DNA from: an uncultured Psychrobacter sp.
GTDB lineage: Bacteria; Pseudomonadota; Gammaproteobacteria; Pseudomonadales; Moraxellaceae
DNA: 64,000 nucleotides
Direction: 5' to 3'
NCBI RefSeq assembly: GCF_947488565.1
Contig: NZ_CANKZC010000004.1
Span: forward strand, 310,001-374,000
Shown piece after piece: positions 17,623-26,609 of the stretch. Below the pieces are notes generated by a model. The model ran no database searches and had not been told where the DNA came from. It worked only from the letters and a program-made list of their open reading frames with translations. Both the position numbers and the translations under genes were made by a program. Position 1 is the first letter of the stretch; each line of letters begins with the position of its first letter.

Positions 17623-19788
17623 TTACCAGTGGTAGCTGGCACCCAGTAACCATTCACGATTGTCGATCGGGCGATAGTCACTGGCATCGGTGACATCCCG
17701 CTGCACATCGAAGATATTATTAATCGCCGCGTATACACTCAGGTTTGCCGTCATGTCATAATTGAGCTTGCTATCGAGCGTCCACCAAGATGGCGAGTAT
17801 GTCTGTGCGCTGGTGCTGACGAGCTGCTTGGATTCGTAGTTGAGGCGCGGGATCAGCTGTAACTTGTCATTGATTTGATAGTCAAGCGCCAGCATGGCTT
17901 TGTGGTTGGGCTTATAGGTCAGCTCGGTATCGGTGACATTGTTGTGGGTCTTGAGATACGCATAGCTGGCTTGTAGTTTGGCGCGCTCGTCCACTTGCCA
18001 GTCGATGCCGATATCGCCGCCGTAGGTTTTGGCGCTATCGACGTTCATAAACTGATAGACAGCAATATTGCCATCAAAAGTCGCATTATCCTCGTCGGTT
18101 TGGATAAGGTCGTCTATCTCATTATAAAAACCATTGACGGTGAGGTTGAGTGTATCGCTCAGCTGACCTTGATAGCCGATTTGGTAGCTGGTTGAGGTCT
18201 CCGGCTGCAAGTTTGGGTTGCCCATCACTTTATAGCCCAAATTGCTATGATCAAAGACGTAGTAGCGCTCTTTTAGATTGGGCACGCGGTAACCGCCGCC
18301 GATACTGCCACGCAAGATATGCTCGCGGCCGCTGGTGTCCATGAGATTATACTTAAGCGATACCTTTGGCGCCGTATGGCTACCAAAGTCTTCATCGTTT
18401 TGGTAGCGAATCCCGCTCAGTACCTCCCAGTTATCACCGATTAGCCAGTCGTCTTGTATATACAGCTCACCGACGTCACGGCTGACCTCATCGCTGATCA
18501 GCTCGCTGGCTTGGTTTTTCGTTTGGCTCAGCTTGTCTTGCTGAAGCTGCCCGCCGACCTGAATAAGATGAATATGATCGTCGGATAGCACCAACTCAGG
18601 TAGGTCTAGCTGCGCTTGCGCTAGCGTGGTACTGATGTCGGTGTCACGGGCGCTGGTGATGGTCTGCTGGGTTTTGGTATTAGACTCGCTTTGATAGTCC
18701 TCATGCAGCGCTTGAGCGGACAGCCGATAGGTCTTGCTACGATCGTCTGCATACGGCGTGATATCAGCGCGCGCACCGACACTAAAGCGCTGTTTGCTGA
18801 TGTGCTCATCTCGCTGCTGCGCCAAATAGCGCGGTGCCACATAGTAATTAAAGCGGCTGACGTCATCTTCTTTATGGTGACTGGCCTCTAGCCAATATTG
18901 AGCATTTTTGACCACGCGGCTATCGCTGCTGTCATTGTTAGCGCCCGACATGCCTTTGCCATCAGGGCGATAGCTTAGTCGTGCGCTGATTTGTGACTGC
19001 TCGCTGGCGTCTTTGAGTCTGGGCCACGCTTTATGATCTAAGCTCAAGCCATCATTGTCTAGATATGAGCCTGATAGGCGCGCGTGAATGCGTTGGCCTT
19101 TATCTAAAGCGCCTTCTACGCTGGCTTCAACATAGCGTTTGTTGGCGTCTATTTGTTTACCAGAGGGGTTTTGCTCACCATTACTGGCAATCTCGGTGGT
19201 GATATGTCCTGTCGCCGCGCCGATAGGTTTGGTGATGATATTAATCACCCCGCCCATGGCCGCACTGCCGAACTGCGCTGACGCCGCTCCTTGTACCACT
19301 TCTATTTGCTCGATATCCATATTCATGTATTGATTTAAGTTTACCGTCGAGCCCGTACTGGCGGTAATCGGTAAGCCGTCGATGAGCACCAATACCTGAT
19401 CACCAGTGAAGCCTTGCATGCTGACTTCATAACCCGTCTTGCCATGGACTTCGCGCAAGTAAACATTGGGCAAGAGGGCCAGTGCTTCTTTTAAGGTATG
19501 GGCGTGGTTGTCATCGAGCGTTTGGCGGCTAAGTACTTGCATGGCGACGGGCGCATCGCTTAGGGCACGCTCAGAGCGTGTGGCGGTCACCACGATAGGG
19601 TCGAGACGGATGCTTGGTAGGACAGTATCATCGGTAAGCTCAGGACCGTCGTCTACAAAATCTGCTGCTTGGACGCTGGCAGGGGCCAACGCAGTTAACG
19701 CCAAGGTGATGCTAGTGACCAATGCATGCTGCCGCCACTGTGGTAAACGAGTATCTGGTAAATAAGAGCGAAGCGGGGACATCGACAT
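17623..19788 (-). CDS. TonB-dependent heme/hemoprotein receptor
   Basis: 721 residues. Signal peptide ends near PASVQAAD (about 42). The TonB box region DPIVVTATRSERAL is followed by the plug (LSRQTLDDNHAHTLKEAL, YEVSMQGFTGDQVLVLIDGL, IEQIEVVQGAASAQFGSAAM, GGVINIITKP) and a barrel with an aromatic-containing end (LLGASYHW). The NPNLQPETS box (NPNLQPE) with an upstream YVFDHSNLGYKVMG stretch is typical of heme/hemoglobin receptors. Context (HmuY-like lipoprotein downstream, divergent hemS-hmuTUV upstream) supports heme uptake. The other possibility is a vitamin B12 receptor-like protein, which the neighbours argue against. Confidence 0.9.
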   Translation of the reverse strand: MSMSPLRSYLPDTRLPQWRQHALVTSITLALTALAPASVQAADFVDDGPELTDDTVLPSIRLDPIVVTATRSERALSDAPVAMQVLSRQTLDDNHAHTLKEALALLPNVYLREVHGKTGYEVSMQGFTGDQVLVLIDGLPITASTGSTVNLNQYMNMDIEQIEVVQGAASAQFGSAAMGGVINIITKPIGAATGHITTEIASNGEQNPSGKQIDANKRYVEASVEGALDKGQRIHARLSGSYLDNDGLSLDHKAWPRLKDASEQSQISARLSYRPDGKGMSGANNDSSDSRVVKNAQYWLEASHHKEDDVSRFNYYVAPRYLAQQRDEHISKQRFSVGARADITPYADDRSKTYRLSAQALHEDYQSESNTKTQQTITSARDTDISTTLAQAQLDLPELVLSDDHIHLIQVGGQLQQDKLSQTKNQASELISDEVSRDVGELYIQDDWLIGDNWEVLSGIRYQNDEDFGSHTAPKVSLKYNLMDTSGREHILRGSIGGGYRVPNLKERYYVFDHSNLGYKVMGNPNLQPETSTSYQIGYQGQLSDTLNLTVNGFYNEIDDLIQTDEDNATFDGNIAVYQFMNVDSAKTYGGDIGIDWQVDERAKLQASYAYLKTHNNVTDTELTYKPNHKAMLALDYQINDKLQLIPRLNYESKQLVSTSAQTYSPSWWTLDSKLNYDMTANLSVYAAINNIFDVQRDVTDASDYRPIDNREWLLGASYHW

Positions 19789-19960
19789 AAGTAAGACAAC
19801 CTTTATAAAAAAAGCAAAAACAGAGGGGTTTGACGCTCTGCTTTATTAAAATTATTTATCAAAAAAACAAAGTAAGCGGCTAGCAGCGATTTAATCCTTC
19901 AAGGTTTTGTTACTTAAAACCTCAATGCGAGTAACAAAGCTCAGACATCATATTTCAAAC

Positions 19961-20000
19961 GATAATAATTATCAACATGTAAATGATAATTATTTCTATT
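19961..20000. promoter_or_regulatory. Two Fur boxes in the divergent heme promoter region
   Basis: gataataattatc (19961-19973) is a perfect 13-base palindrome; aaatgataattat (19981-19993) is a second AT-rich Fur-type half-set. They lie between the heme receptor (start 19788, -) and hemS (start 20221, +), so Fur probably controls both directions. The rest of the gap (19789-20208) holds no gene. Confidence 0.75.
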
Positions 20001-20220
20001 TACAAACTAAAAAAATATTGCCATAATTATTTCCGTTCAATACCGTCTGACAAAAACGATAAGCGCAAACATGGAGCGCTGCCATTTTGCTTGATTTAAT
20101 CAGATAGATTTGGCCAAAGGCGGTGTGTCTATTATTCCGTCATTTATCTCTTTGCCGTACATCTCTTTGCGTATATAGCGAGCTGATTGGCTTTTTATTA
20201 TTTATTTTATGGAGACCCTC

Positions 20221-21354
20221 ATGAGTCAACCGTTATCTTTAATCACAAAAAATACTGAGCTGTGGCAACAGTACCAAGCACTAAAAGTAAACACGCTGAT
20301 GCTGTTTCCGACAGAGGGGGCGGCGGTATTGGGGGTCAGTGAGTTTGAGCTGATGCTCGCATCGCCCTACAGTCAGTACATTGGGGGTCAATGCAAAGCG
20401 GTGCTACAGCAGTTTGAACGCTTTGGCAGCGTTGAGAGCATCGTCAGAAACGATCTGGCAGTGCATGAAAAAACCGCGCCGTATCACAATTTAAAACTCG
20501 GCGAAAAGATGGGGTTGGCGCTCAATGTCGGCGGTCTGGATTTACGATTTTTTATGTGGCAGTGGCAGCATATGCTGGCGGTCACCGATACCAGTCGCAC
20601 AGGCAAACCGTCTTATAGCATTCAGTTTTATAATGGTCAGGGCGCGGCGATTGATAAAGTCTATTTGCGCGAGTTAAGCGATGAGAATATCGCCAGCTGG
20701 CAGGCGCTGATTGCGGCGCAACAGCAAACGGTAAATACGGAGACGCTGACGTTAGAGGTACAAGCGCCGCTAAGTAACTGGCGCTACAAGGCGTTGGATG
20801 AAGGCGCACGCACGCAGCTCCAACAAGGTTGGCAGGCAATGACTGATGTGCATCAGTTTCATTCATTATTAAAAAATCTCGATATCGACCGTGCCAGCAG
20901 CTACCGTCAAGCGCCAGAGCAGATGACGCAGCAGCTTGATATTAGCGCTGTCGAGGCGGTATTTACGCAGGCCCGTGATGCCAAATGCCCGATTATGATA
21001 TTTGTCGGTAATAGCGGACTTGTGCAAATTCAGACGGGTACGGTGCAGACGCTCAAGCGCATGGGGGATTGGTTTAATGTTTTAGACAAAGACCACAATG
21101 ACTTTACCCTGCATCTCAAAGACAAAGCTTTGGCGCAAGTGTGGTGCGTCAAGCGTCCGACCAAAGACGGCATCGTTACCTGTATTGAAGGCTTTGATAA
21201 TAAGGGTTCGAGTGTCTTTAGCGTGTTTGGTCAACGACTCGAAGGCACGCCTGAGCTGGCTGAGTGGCAGCAAATAGTTGCTAATATTGTCGACGAACAT
21301 GCCTACGCAGAAGCGTTAGCGCCAGCAGTCATGGCTGAAGCAGAGAGTGCATAA
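20221..21354 (+). CDS. hemS: Hemin-handling protein, HemS/HmuS family
   Basis: 377 residues from the ATG at 20221, chosen because ggag lies seven bases before it; the ATG at 20209 overlaps that site. The protein shows the internal duplication of the HemS/ChuS family: about 20-175 (HNLKLGEKMGLALNVGGLDL, RFFMWQWQHMLAVTD) and about 195-360 (FVGNSGLVQIQTGTV, FNVLDKDHNDFTLHLKD). Such proteins bind heme delivered by HmuTUV and store, traffic or degrade it. First gene of the hemS-hmuTUV operon, behind the Fur boxes. Confidence 0.9.
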   Translation: MSQPLSLITKNTELWQQYQALKVNTLMLFPTEGAAVLGVSEFELMLASPYSQYIGGQCKAVLQQFERFGSVESIVRNDLAVHEKTAPYHNLKLGEKMGLALNVGGLDLRFFMWQWQHMLAVTDTSRTGKPSYSIQFYNGQGAAIDKVYLRELSDENIASWQALIAAQQQTVNTETLTLEVQAPLSNWRYKALDEGARTQLQQGWQAMTDVHQFHSLLKNLDIDRASSYRQAPEQMTQQLDISAVEAVFTQARDAKCPIMIFVGNSGLVQIQTGTVQTLKRMGDWFNVLDKDHNDFTLHLKDKALAQVWCVKRPTKDGIVTCIEGFDNKGSSVFSVFGQRLEGTPELAEWQQIVANIVDEHAYAEALAPAVMAEAESA

Positions 21355-21529
21355 ACCAATCATAAAAATCAATTTTGGATAATTATTTAACATTGATGAC
21401 TTATAAATATAGGCAGTTCAAAATAAAATCGATACGCTCATATGAATGTGCAACTGGTATGAATTTATAATCATTTTGTTTTGAATTGGCTATAGGGTCA
21501 TTTTTTACGTTAGTAAATTAGGAATACGT

Positions 21530-22387
21530 ATGTCTTCTGCCTTATCAAAAACAACACTCACTCACTCAGTTATCAATAAAAAACGTACCCGTGGTGCTAT
21601 CAGTACGGCTGCCATCCTTAGTATATTGGCCGTGCCAACGCTTTCTGCTCAAGCTTATGAGCGTATCGTCGCCATGAGTCCCGATGTCGCCGATGTGGTT
21701 GTCGCGCTAGGAGCGACCGATAAGCTGGTCGGCAAAGATGCGACCAATAAAAATCCGGCGCTAAAGAGCGTACCCGCTGTGGGCATGCACCGTAATATCA
21801 CTGCCGAGTCAGTGCTGGCGGTCAAGCCTGACTTGGTGCTCGGCAGCTATATGGTGCAGCCGGCGAGTATCTATCAGCGCCTAAATGGACTTAAGGTTAA
21901 GGCCGTCAATGTCGCACCCAAAGAAGAAGTCAGTACCTTTGCCAGTAGTATCAAATCCATCGGCAGTTATGTCGATAAAAAATCTCAAGGGTCGCAGCTA
22001 GCCAAGCGTTGGCAGGCAGGGATGAGTCCTATGGCAAAAACTGGTAAGCGCTATCTACTGAGTTACGATGGCCGTATTGTCGCTGGTAAGGGCACGGTAG
22101 GCGATGAGCTGATTCGCCGTGCGGGCGGGATAAATGCCGCCAACGTATCGGGGCTAAAACCCCTGTCGCGAGAAGGCTGGCTGGCCGCCAAGCCTGATGT
22201 GATTATTATTGCCGAGCATAATGAGGCCGTCGTTGGCGGTGTCAGCAAGTTTAGTAAGCGTCCTGAGGTTGCTGTCAGTACAGCAGGTAAAAATGGCGGC
22301 GTCCATTTTTGGCCAGCCGATGATTTTTTGCGTTATGGCTTACAGTCGCCTGAAGTGCTAAAAAAGCTAAATGCGCTCGCAAAATAG
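21530..22387 (+). CDS. hmuT: Periplasmic heme-binding protein HmuT
   Basis: 285 residues with a signal peptide (about 1-43, hydrophobic run AILSILAVPTLSAQA) and no lipobox. The class III binding-protein fold is evident: ERIVAMSPDVADVVVALGAT, DKLVGKD, KPDLVLGS, the backbone helix region, and KPDVIIIAEHNEAVVGG. It carries heme from the receptor to HmuUV. 175 bases separate it from hemS and 69 from hmuU. Heme specificity comes from the neighbours. Confidence 0.9.
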   Translation: MSSALSKTTLTHSVINKKRTRGAISTAAILSILAVPTLSAQAYERIVAMSPDVADVVVALGATDKLVGKDATNKNPALKSVPAVGMHRNITAESVLAVKPDLVLGSYMVQPASIYQRLNGLKVKAVNVAPKEEVSTFASSIKSIGSYVDKKSQGSQLAKRWQAGMSPMAKTGKRYLLSYDGRIVAGKGTVGDELIRRAGGINAANVSGLKPLSREGWLAAKPDVIIIAEHNEAVVGGVSKFSKRPEVAVSTAGKNGGVHFWPADDFLRYGLQSPEVLKKLNALAK

Positions 22388-22456
22388 CCTAAGCATATAA
22401 CCTAAATTAAGCAAATATACTCACTGAATTCTTATCCACATAAAACGATACTTTCC

Positions 22457-23443
22457 ATGGCAAATACACTGACTGCACCAATTCCTGCATCATCAAGTAA
22501 ATACAAGCACAGCCTTTATTATCTGGTGGCGGCGGCTATATCATTGCTACTGATTTGGCTGGCTCTTGGTATTGGTTTTGGCGACTGGTCCAGCCCCAAC
22601 CATCTGGATGACACCATCTGGCAGCTGCGCTATCCACGTGTGGCGACAGCCTTGCTGGTCGGTATGGCGTTGTCAGTTAGTGGTGCAGCATTACAGGCGT
22701 TGTTTGAAAACCCATTAGCCGATCCGAGCCTAATCGGTACATCAGGCGGGGCGGCGCTTGGGGTGGTGCTGGTATTGGCGCTGGGGTTTGGCGGCGTTGG
22801 CATACCGCTTGCCGCTTTTAGCGGGAGTGTGCTGGTGTGTTTGTTTATTCTCGCTTGTCATCGGTTTTTGGGCGGCGGGCAGATGGGCTTATTGATATTG
22901 GGGTTTGTGATCAGTGCGTTTTGTGCTGCCGTGGTCAGTCTGATTTTATTTATGTCTGATGATATGGTGCTGCGCTCGGCGACCAATTGGCTGTCGGGCA
23001 GTATGGCGGAGGCGGGGTTTGTGCCGCTGCGCTATGCGATGGTTTCTATGATCTTGGGGCTGGCTATCTTATTGCCATTAGGTCGGCAGTTAGATGGATT
23101 GATGCTAGGGGAGGCCGCTGCTAAGTCCTTGGGTATCAAGGTGGGAGTGGTGCGCTGTCTAGTGGTGATTGCCTCGGCATTATTAACAGGGGCGGCGGTC
23201 TCTTTAGCCGGCGTCATTGGCTTTATTGGCATGATGGTGCCCAATCTGCTGGCTATTTTGTTTGGCGGCGGGCGTATGCGGCTGATGATTTGGTCGGGCT
23301 GGCTTGGGGCGATATTATTGCTGCTCATTGATGGCACAGCGCGGCATGTCGCTTATCCAGTGGATGTGCCTGTTGGCATCGTTTTAGCGCTGCTCGGTGG
23401 CCCCTTCTTTATTTGGCTGTTTGTGCGCAGTAGCCGCCGTTAA
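22457..23443 (+). CDS. hmuU: Heme ABC transporter permease HmuU (FecCD family)
   Basis: 328 residues with about ten membrane helices. FecCD signatures: LRYPRVATALLVGMALSVSG, ALQALFENPLADPSLIGTSG, GVIGFIGMMVPNL (the coupling-helix region) and the C-terminal VPVGIVLALLGGPFFIWL. It forms the inner-membrane channel with HmuV. It ends in TAA 15 bases before the hmuV ATG. Confidence 0.93.
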   Translation: MANTLTAPIPASSSKYKHSLYYLVAAAISLLLIWLALGIGFGDWSSPNHLDDTIWQLRYPRVATALLVGMALSVSGAALQALFENPLADPSLIGTSGGAALGVVLVLALGFGGVGIPLAAFSGSVLVCLFILACHRFLGGGQMGLLILGFVISAFCAAVVSLILFMSDDMVLRSATNWLSGSMAEAGFVPLRYAMVSMILGLAILLPLGRQLDGLMLGEAAAKSLGIKVGVVRCLVVIASALLTGAAVSLAGVIGFIGMMVPNLLAILFGGGRMRLMIWSGWLGAILLLLIDGTARHVAYPVDVPVGIVLALLGGPFFIWLFVRSSRR

Positions 23444-23458
23444 TTGATAGGAGTAACT

Positions 23459-24343
23459 ATGCTTGATTCATTTTTTCACAGTGGACGCAGCGCTACGGCA
23501 GCAAAATCCGTGCGGCCAGTACGGTCAATGCAAACAGGGCAACCAAGTCAAAATAGTAATACAAGTAATGAGAAAGCAAGCGAGCTGTTGTCGATGCAAG
23601 ATATTCATATCTCGCATGGTGACAAAGTGCTGCTAAAAATAGACAAGCTAACCGTGCCAAGCCAAAAGCTCGTCGCCTTTATCGGGCCCAATGGTGCAGG
23701 TAAAAGCACGTTATTGCATACAGTATTGGGTCAGCATACTGGGGTGGCGTTAAAAACACAGGGGTATATCACGGCTCAAGGTCAGCCTATCGATGATATG
23801 ATGCGTGATGGTCATATCGCTTGGGTTGGACAACATGAGCGTTTTGAGCTTCCGCTTACGGTGCTTGATTATGCGCTATTGGGCGTCTCGCCAAACCTTG
23901 CTTGGTATCAGCGGCCAAATCGCCACCATGTCGAACGCGCACAAACCTTGCTGCAAGATTTTGAGCTGTCAAACCTAATCGATGCCCGTGTGCAAACCCT
24001 GTCAGGCGGGGAGAAGCAGCGTTTGGCTATCGTACGGGCGCTGATGCAAGACACCAAAATCATGATGTTTGATGAGCCGACCAACCATCTTGACATTCGC
24101 CATCAGCGTTTTTTATTGCATTATTTACATCGTTTAGTACATCAGCAGCGCAAAAGTATTTTGGTTGTGTTGCATGATTTGACCCATGCCCATCGCTATA
24201 CCGATGAGGTGGTACTACTAAATGGTGGGAGAGTTATTGCCCAAGGTTCGCCTGCTGAGGTTATGACCCGTCAGCGACTCAGCGCTGCCTATGATGTCGA
24301 TATCAAGGCGCATCAGACCGAAGATGGGGTGGTGTTTGTATGA
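23459..24343 (+). CDS. hmuV: Heme ABC transporter ATPase HmuV
   Basis: 294 residues from the ATG at 23459, which has aggag five bases upstream; a TTG at 23444 would extend it by five residues but lacks such a site. Walker A GPNGAGKSTLL, signature LSGGEKQRLAIVRALMQ, Walker B IMMFDEPTNHLD and the switch His (VVLHDLTHAH) are all present. The N-terminal 40 residues are polar and not part of the fold. It powers heme import with HmuU. Confidence 0.93.
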   Translation: MLDSFFHSGRSATAAKSVRPVRSMQTGQPSQNSNTSNEKASELLSMQDIHISHGDKVLLKIDKLTVPSQKLVAFIGPNGAGKSTLLHTVLGQHTGVALKTQGYITAQGQPIDDMMRDGHIAWVGQHERFELPLTVLDYALLGVSPNLAWYQRPNRHHVERAQTLLQDFELSNLIDARVQTLSGGEKQRLAIVRALMQDTKIMMFDEPTNHLDIRHQRFLLHYLHRLVHQQRKSILVVLHDLTHAHRYTDEVVLLNGGRVIAQGSPAEVMTRQRLSAAYDVDIKAHQTEDGVVFV

Positions 24344-24395
24344 GTTGGCAGATAGTGATGGTCAATAAAGACCGATAATCATCAACCGATGATGG

Positions 24396-24444
24396 ACGCC
24401 TTAAAACGCTGCTTTGGCCTGCAGGGTTTTAAGGCGTTTTTTTT
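24396..24444 (+). terminator. Rho-independent terminator after hmuV
   Basis: 12-base stem acgccttaaaac / gttttaaggcgt with an 18-base loop, followed by a run of seven T. Closes the hemS-hmuTUV operon. Confidence 0.88.
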
Positions 24445-24535
24445 GCTAAAATAGGTCGATAGTGTTTCTTAACCTTATGTCAAAAACGCTTGCCGTTAAG
24501 CAGTAAGCGATAAATATCATAAAACTTATAAAAGA

Positions 24536-24612
24536 CAAATTAGGCACATCACGGCAAATTTCGATGCAGGTAATATCGATATACAAAATAAAAACGACAT
24601 TCAACTGGCTAG
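24536..24612 (+). pseudogene. 5' remnant of an M14 carboxypeptidase gene
   Basis: The sequence reads HITANFDAGNIDIQNKNDIQ LA, matching the first residues of the intact M14 enzyme at 10149 (HITANFDAGNID...KKDIQLA). The start codon is AGG instead of ATG, three codons are missing in the middle, and similarity stops at about 24612, just before the end of the permease gene. Several differences are silent (cat/cac, act/acg, att/atc). It appears to be the broken end of a diverged homologue left at the border between the two iron loci. Confidence 0.85.
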
Positions 24613-24635
24613 CTTTTGCCATTCCTCCAGACGAC

Positions 24636-26609
24636 CTAAGCTTTAATACGCCGCATCAAGTATAAAAAATAAGCGCCACCAATGATGGCGGCAATAGTGC
24701 CTGCTGGTATCTCATAAGGAAATATAAGATAACGTCCAATCCAATCTGCTACCACCATTAATCCTGCTCCTAAGATAGCAGCCAGTTGCAATTGCCGCTT
24801 AAGTTGTACAGCACCTAATGTGGTCGCAAGGTGAGGAATCATTAGGCCCACAAAGCTAAGTGGACCTACTGCCAAGGTTGAGACGGTGCTAAGCGCTGCG
24901 ACTAAAATTAAGACCAGGCTTTGATATAGAGGTAAAGATACGCCAAGCTCGCGTGACACTCCGCTACCTAAGCTTAATATTTGTAAGGGTTTTATCAGCA
25001 TCAGACTAAATACAAAAAGCACAGCAGCAAGTCCTACTAAAATCCATGCAGTCTCTGGACTGGCTATATAAGTTGAACCTGATAGCCAACTGAGCATTGC
25101 TTGCAGCCGTTGATCGCCAGATATTTTGACCAGACTCAGCAAACCACTCATCAATGCCGCTATGGACACTCCAACCAATAAAAGATAAGCAGGATTGATG
25201 CGACGCGCCAGCCAAAGAATTAAACTTAGTACAACAAAAGCACCTAATAATCCTGATAATACTAGGCTGCTATAACCAAACTGTGGCAAGAAAACAAAAG
25301 CCAATAGCACACCAATCGCTGAACCCGAACTAATCCCTAGCACTTCAGGACTGGCCATGGGGTTACGAGTTAGTGTCTGTAATAATACTCCTGCCACGGC
25401 CAACATCACTCCAGTTGCTGCAGCGCTTAGAGTGCGAGGTAATCTAAAATTAGCGATTAAATCCCATACTGCGTTCAATTGCCAACCGTCTGCCGTAGCA
25501 GTGAATACCAGTGTACCTACTGTCAACAAGATTAATCCTGTACTCCAGCGTACTAAATGAACATGACGACGTACTGAAACAATTGAGGGTATGACCTCAT
25601 CAGTGTGCTGATGACGCTGTCTAACTATTAGCCATATAATTAATGGTGCTCCCAATATAGCTGTCATGGTATCGACAGGTATCGCTAAGCTAAGATAAGC
25701 TTGTAGTAACGTAATGGCGTTACTGGTAATCCATAATAAAAGCGCCCCAAACACATAGCCCAATAATAGCCGAGAGCCAATGCGTTTGACAGAAAATACA
25801 TTTACTAAGGTGGCAGCACCCAAACCAACAAAGCTGATGATACCGACACGACTGACCACAAGGGCGGTCAATATCGCAACCAACGCTACTACTAACCCAC
25901 GAATAATGTTGACTGGTACGCCCAAGCTCTGCGCTTGTCTATCATCCAAGCTCATTATTTCTAAGGGTTTTAACATGGGTATTAAGGTAGTAAAAGCGGC
26001 TAAACTGGCAAACATAAAAGTGTTAGCAACTTGCCAGTTATTTTGAGTTAGGCTACCACCCGCCCAAACCATGATGCTTAATGCCTCTTCAGAATAATAG
26101 ATAAGTAATAGTGCGGCGACAGCACCCAATAAAATATTGGTAACTAAACCGCCTAGCACCAATACTAGAGGGTTCATGCGGCTGGGAGCAGCGAGCATAA
26201 ATACAAGCCCCATGCTGCTAAGTGCTCCAATAAAAGCGATCCAAAAGCTACCGCCCAGACTCAAACTAGGCAGAAATAAAGTAACGAGCAACAAGGATAT
26301 ATTTGCGCCACTACCTACGGCCAATGTCGTGTCTGAAGCAAGTGTGTTTTTGACCAGTTGCTGCAACAGTACACTCACTAAACCTAATAAACCACCTGCA
26401 GCCGTTGCAACTAGCATAGTTGGTAATATTTTTAGTTGAGCGTCCATATCTTTAAAGGATAAATCAAACGATGGAGAAAATAACTCAATAAAAGCCAAAT
26501 TCCATAGCTGATATACAACTGAGTAACTACTACCAATAGCAATAATAACTAATAGAGTGAGAATAAGGTAGATAGGGGAAAGTGCCAAAAAATTGTTTTT
26601 AATATTCAT
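24636..26609 (-). CDS. Fused iron-siderophore ABC permease (FhuB-like, two FecCD domains)
   Basis: 657 residues: two FecCD permeases in one chain, about 20 membrane helices. Half 1 (about 1-335) contains RVGIISFVGLGAATLVNVF and IPVDTMTAILGAPLIIWLIV; half 2 (about 350-657) contains LPRTLSAAATGVMLAVAGV, LLQTLTRNPMASPEVLGISS, VGPLSFVGLMIPHLATTLG and EIPAGTIAAIIGGAYFLYLM. The fused form is characteristic of FhuB, importing hydroxamate-type siderophores. Its ATG overlaps the end of the binding-protein gene by 4 bases. Siderophore identity is inferred from the fused architecture only. Confidence 0.92.
   Translation of the reverse strand: MNIKNNFLALSPIYLILTLLVIIAIGSSYSVVYQLWNLAFIELFSPSFDLSFKDMDAQLKILPTMLVATAAGGLLGLVSVLLQQLVKNTLASDTTLAVGSGANISLLLVTLFLPSLSLGGSFWIAFIGALSSMGLVFMLAAPSRMNPLVLVLGGLVTNILLGAVAALLLIYYSEEALSIMVWAGGSLTQNNWQVANTFMFASLAAFTTLIPMLKPLEIMSLDDRQAQSLGVPVNIIRGLVVALVAILTALVVSRVGIISFVGLGAATLVNVFSVKRIGSRLLLGYVFGALLLWITSNAITLLQAYLSLAIPVDTMTAILGAPLIIWLIVRQRHQHTDEVIPSIVSVRRHVHLVRWSTGLILLTVGTLVFTATADGWQLNAVWDLIANFRLPRTLSAAATGVMLAVAGVLLQTLTRNPMASPEVLGISSGSAIGVLLAFVFLPQFGYSSLVLSGLLGAFVVLSLILWLARRINPAYLLLVGVSIAALMSGLLSLVKISGDQRLQAMLSWLSGSTYIASPETAWILVGLAAVLFVFSLMLIKPLQILSLGSGVSRELGVSLPLYQSLVLILVAALSTVSTLAVGPLSFVGLMIPHLATTLGAVQLKRQLQLAAILGAGLMVVADWIGRYLIFPYEIPAGTIAAIIGGAYFLYLMRRIKA

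Noticed and set aside
21355-21529. Fur box before hmuT
   Set aside because: Only a loose AT-rich match (atttataatcatttt); hmuT is likely carried on the hemS transcript.
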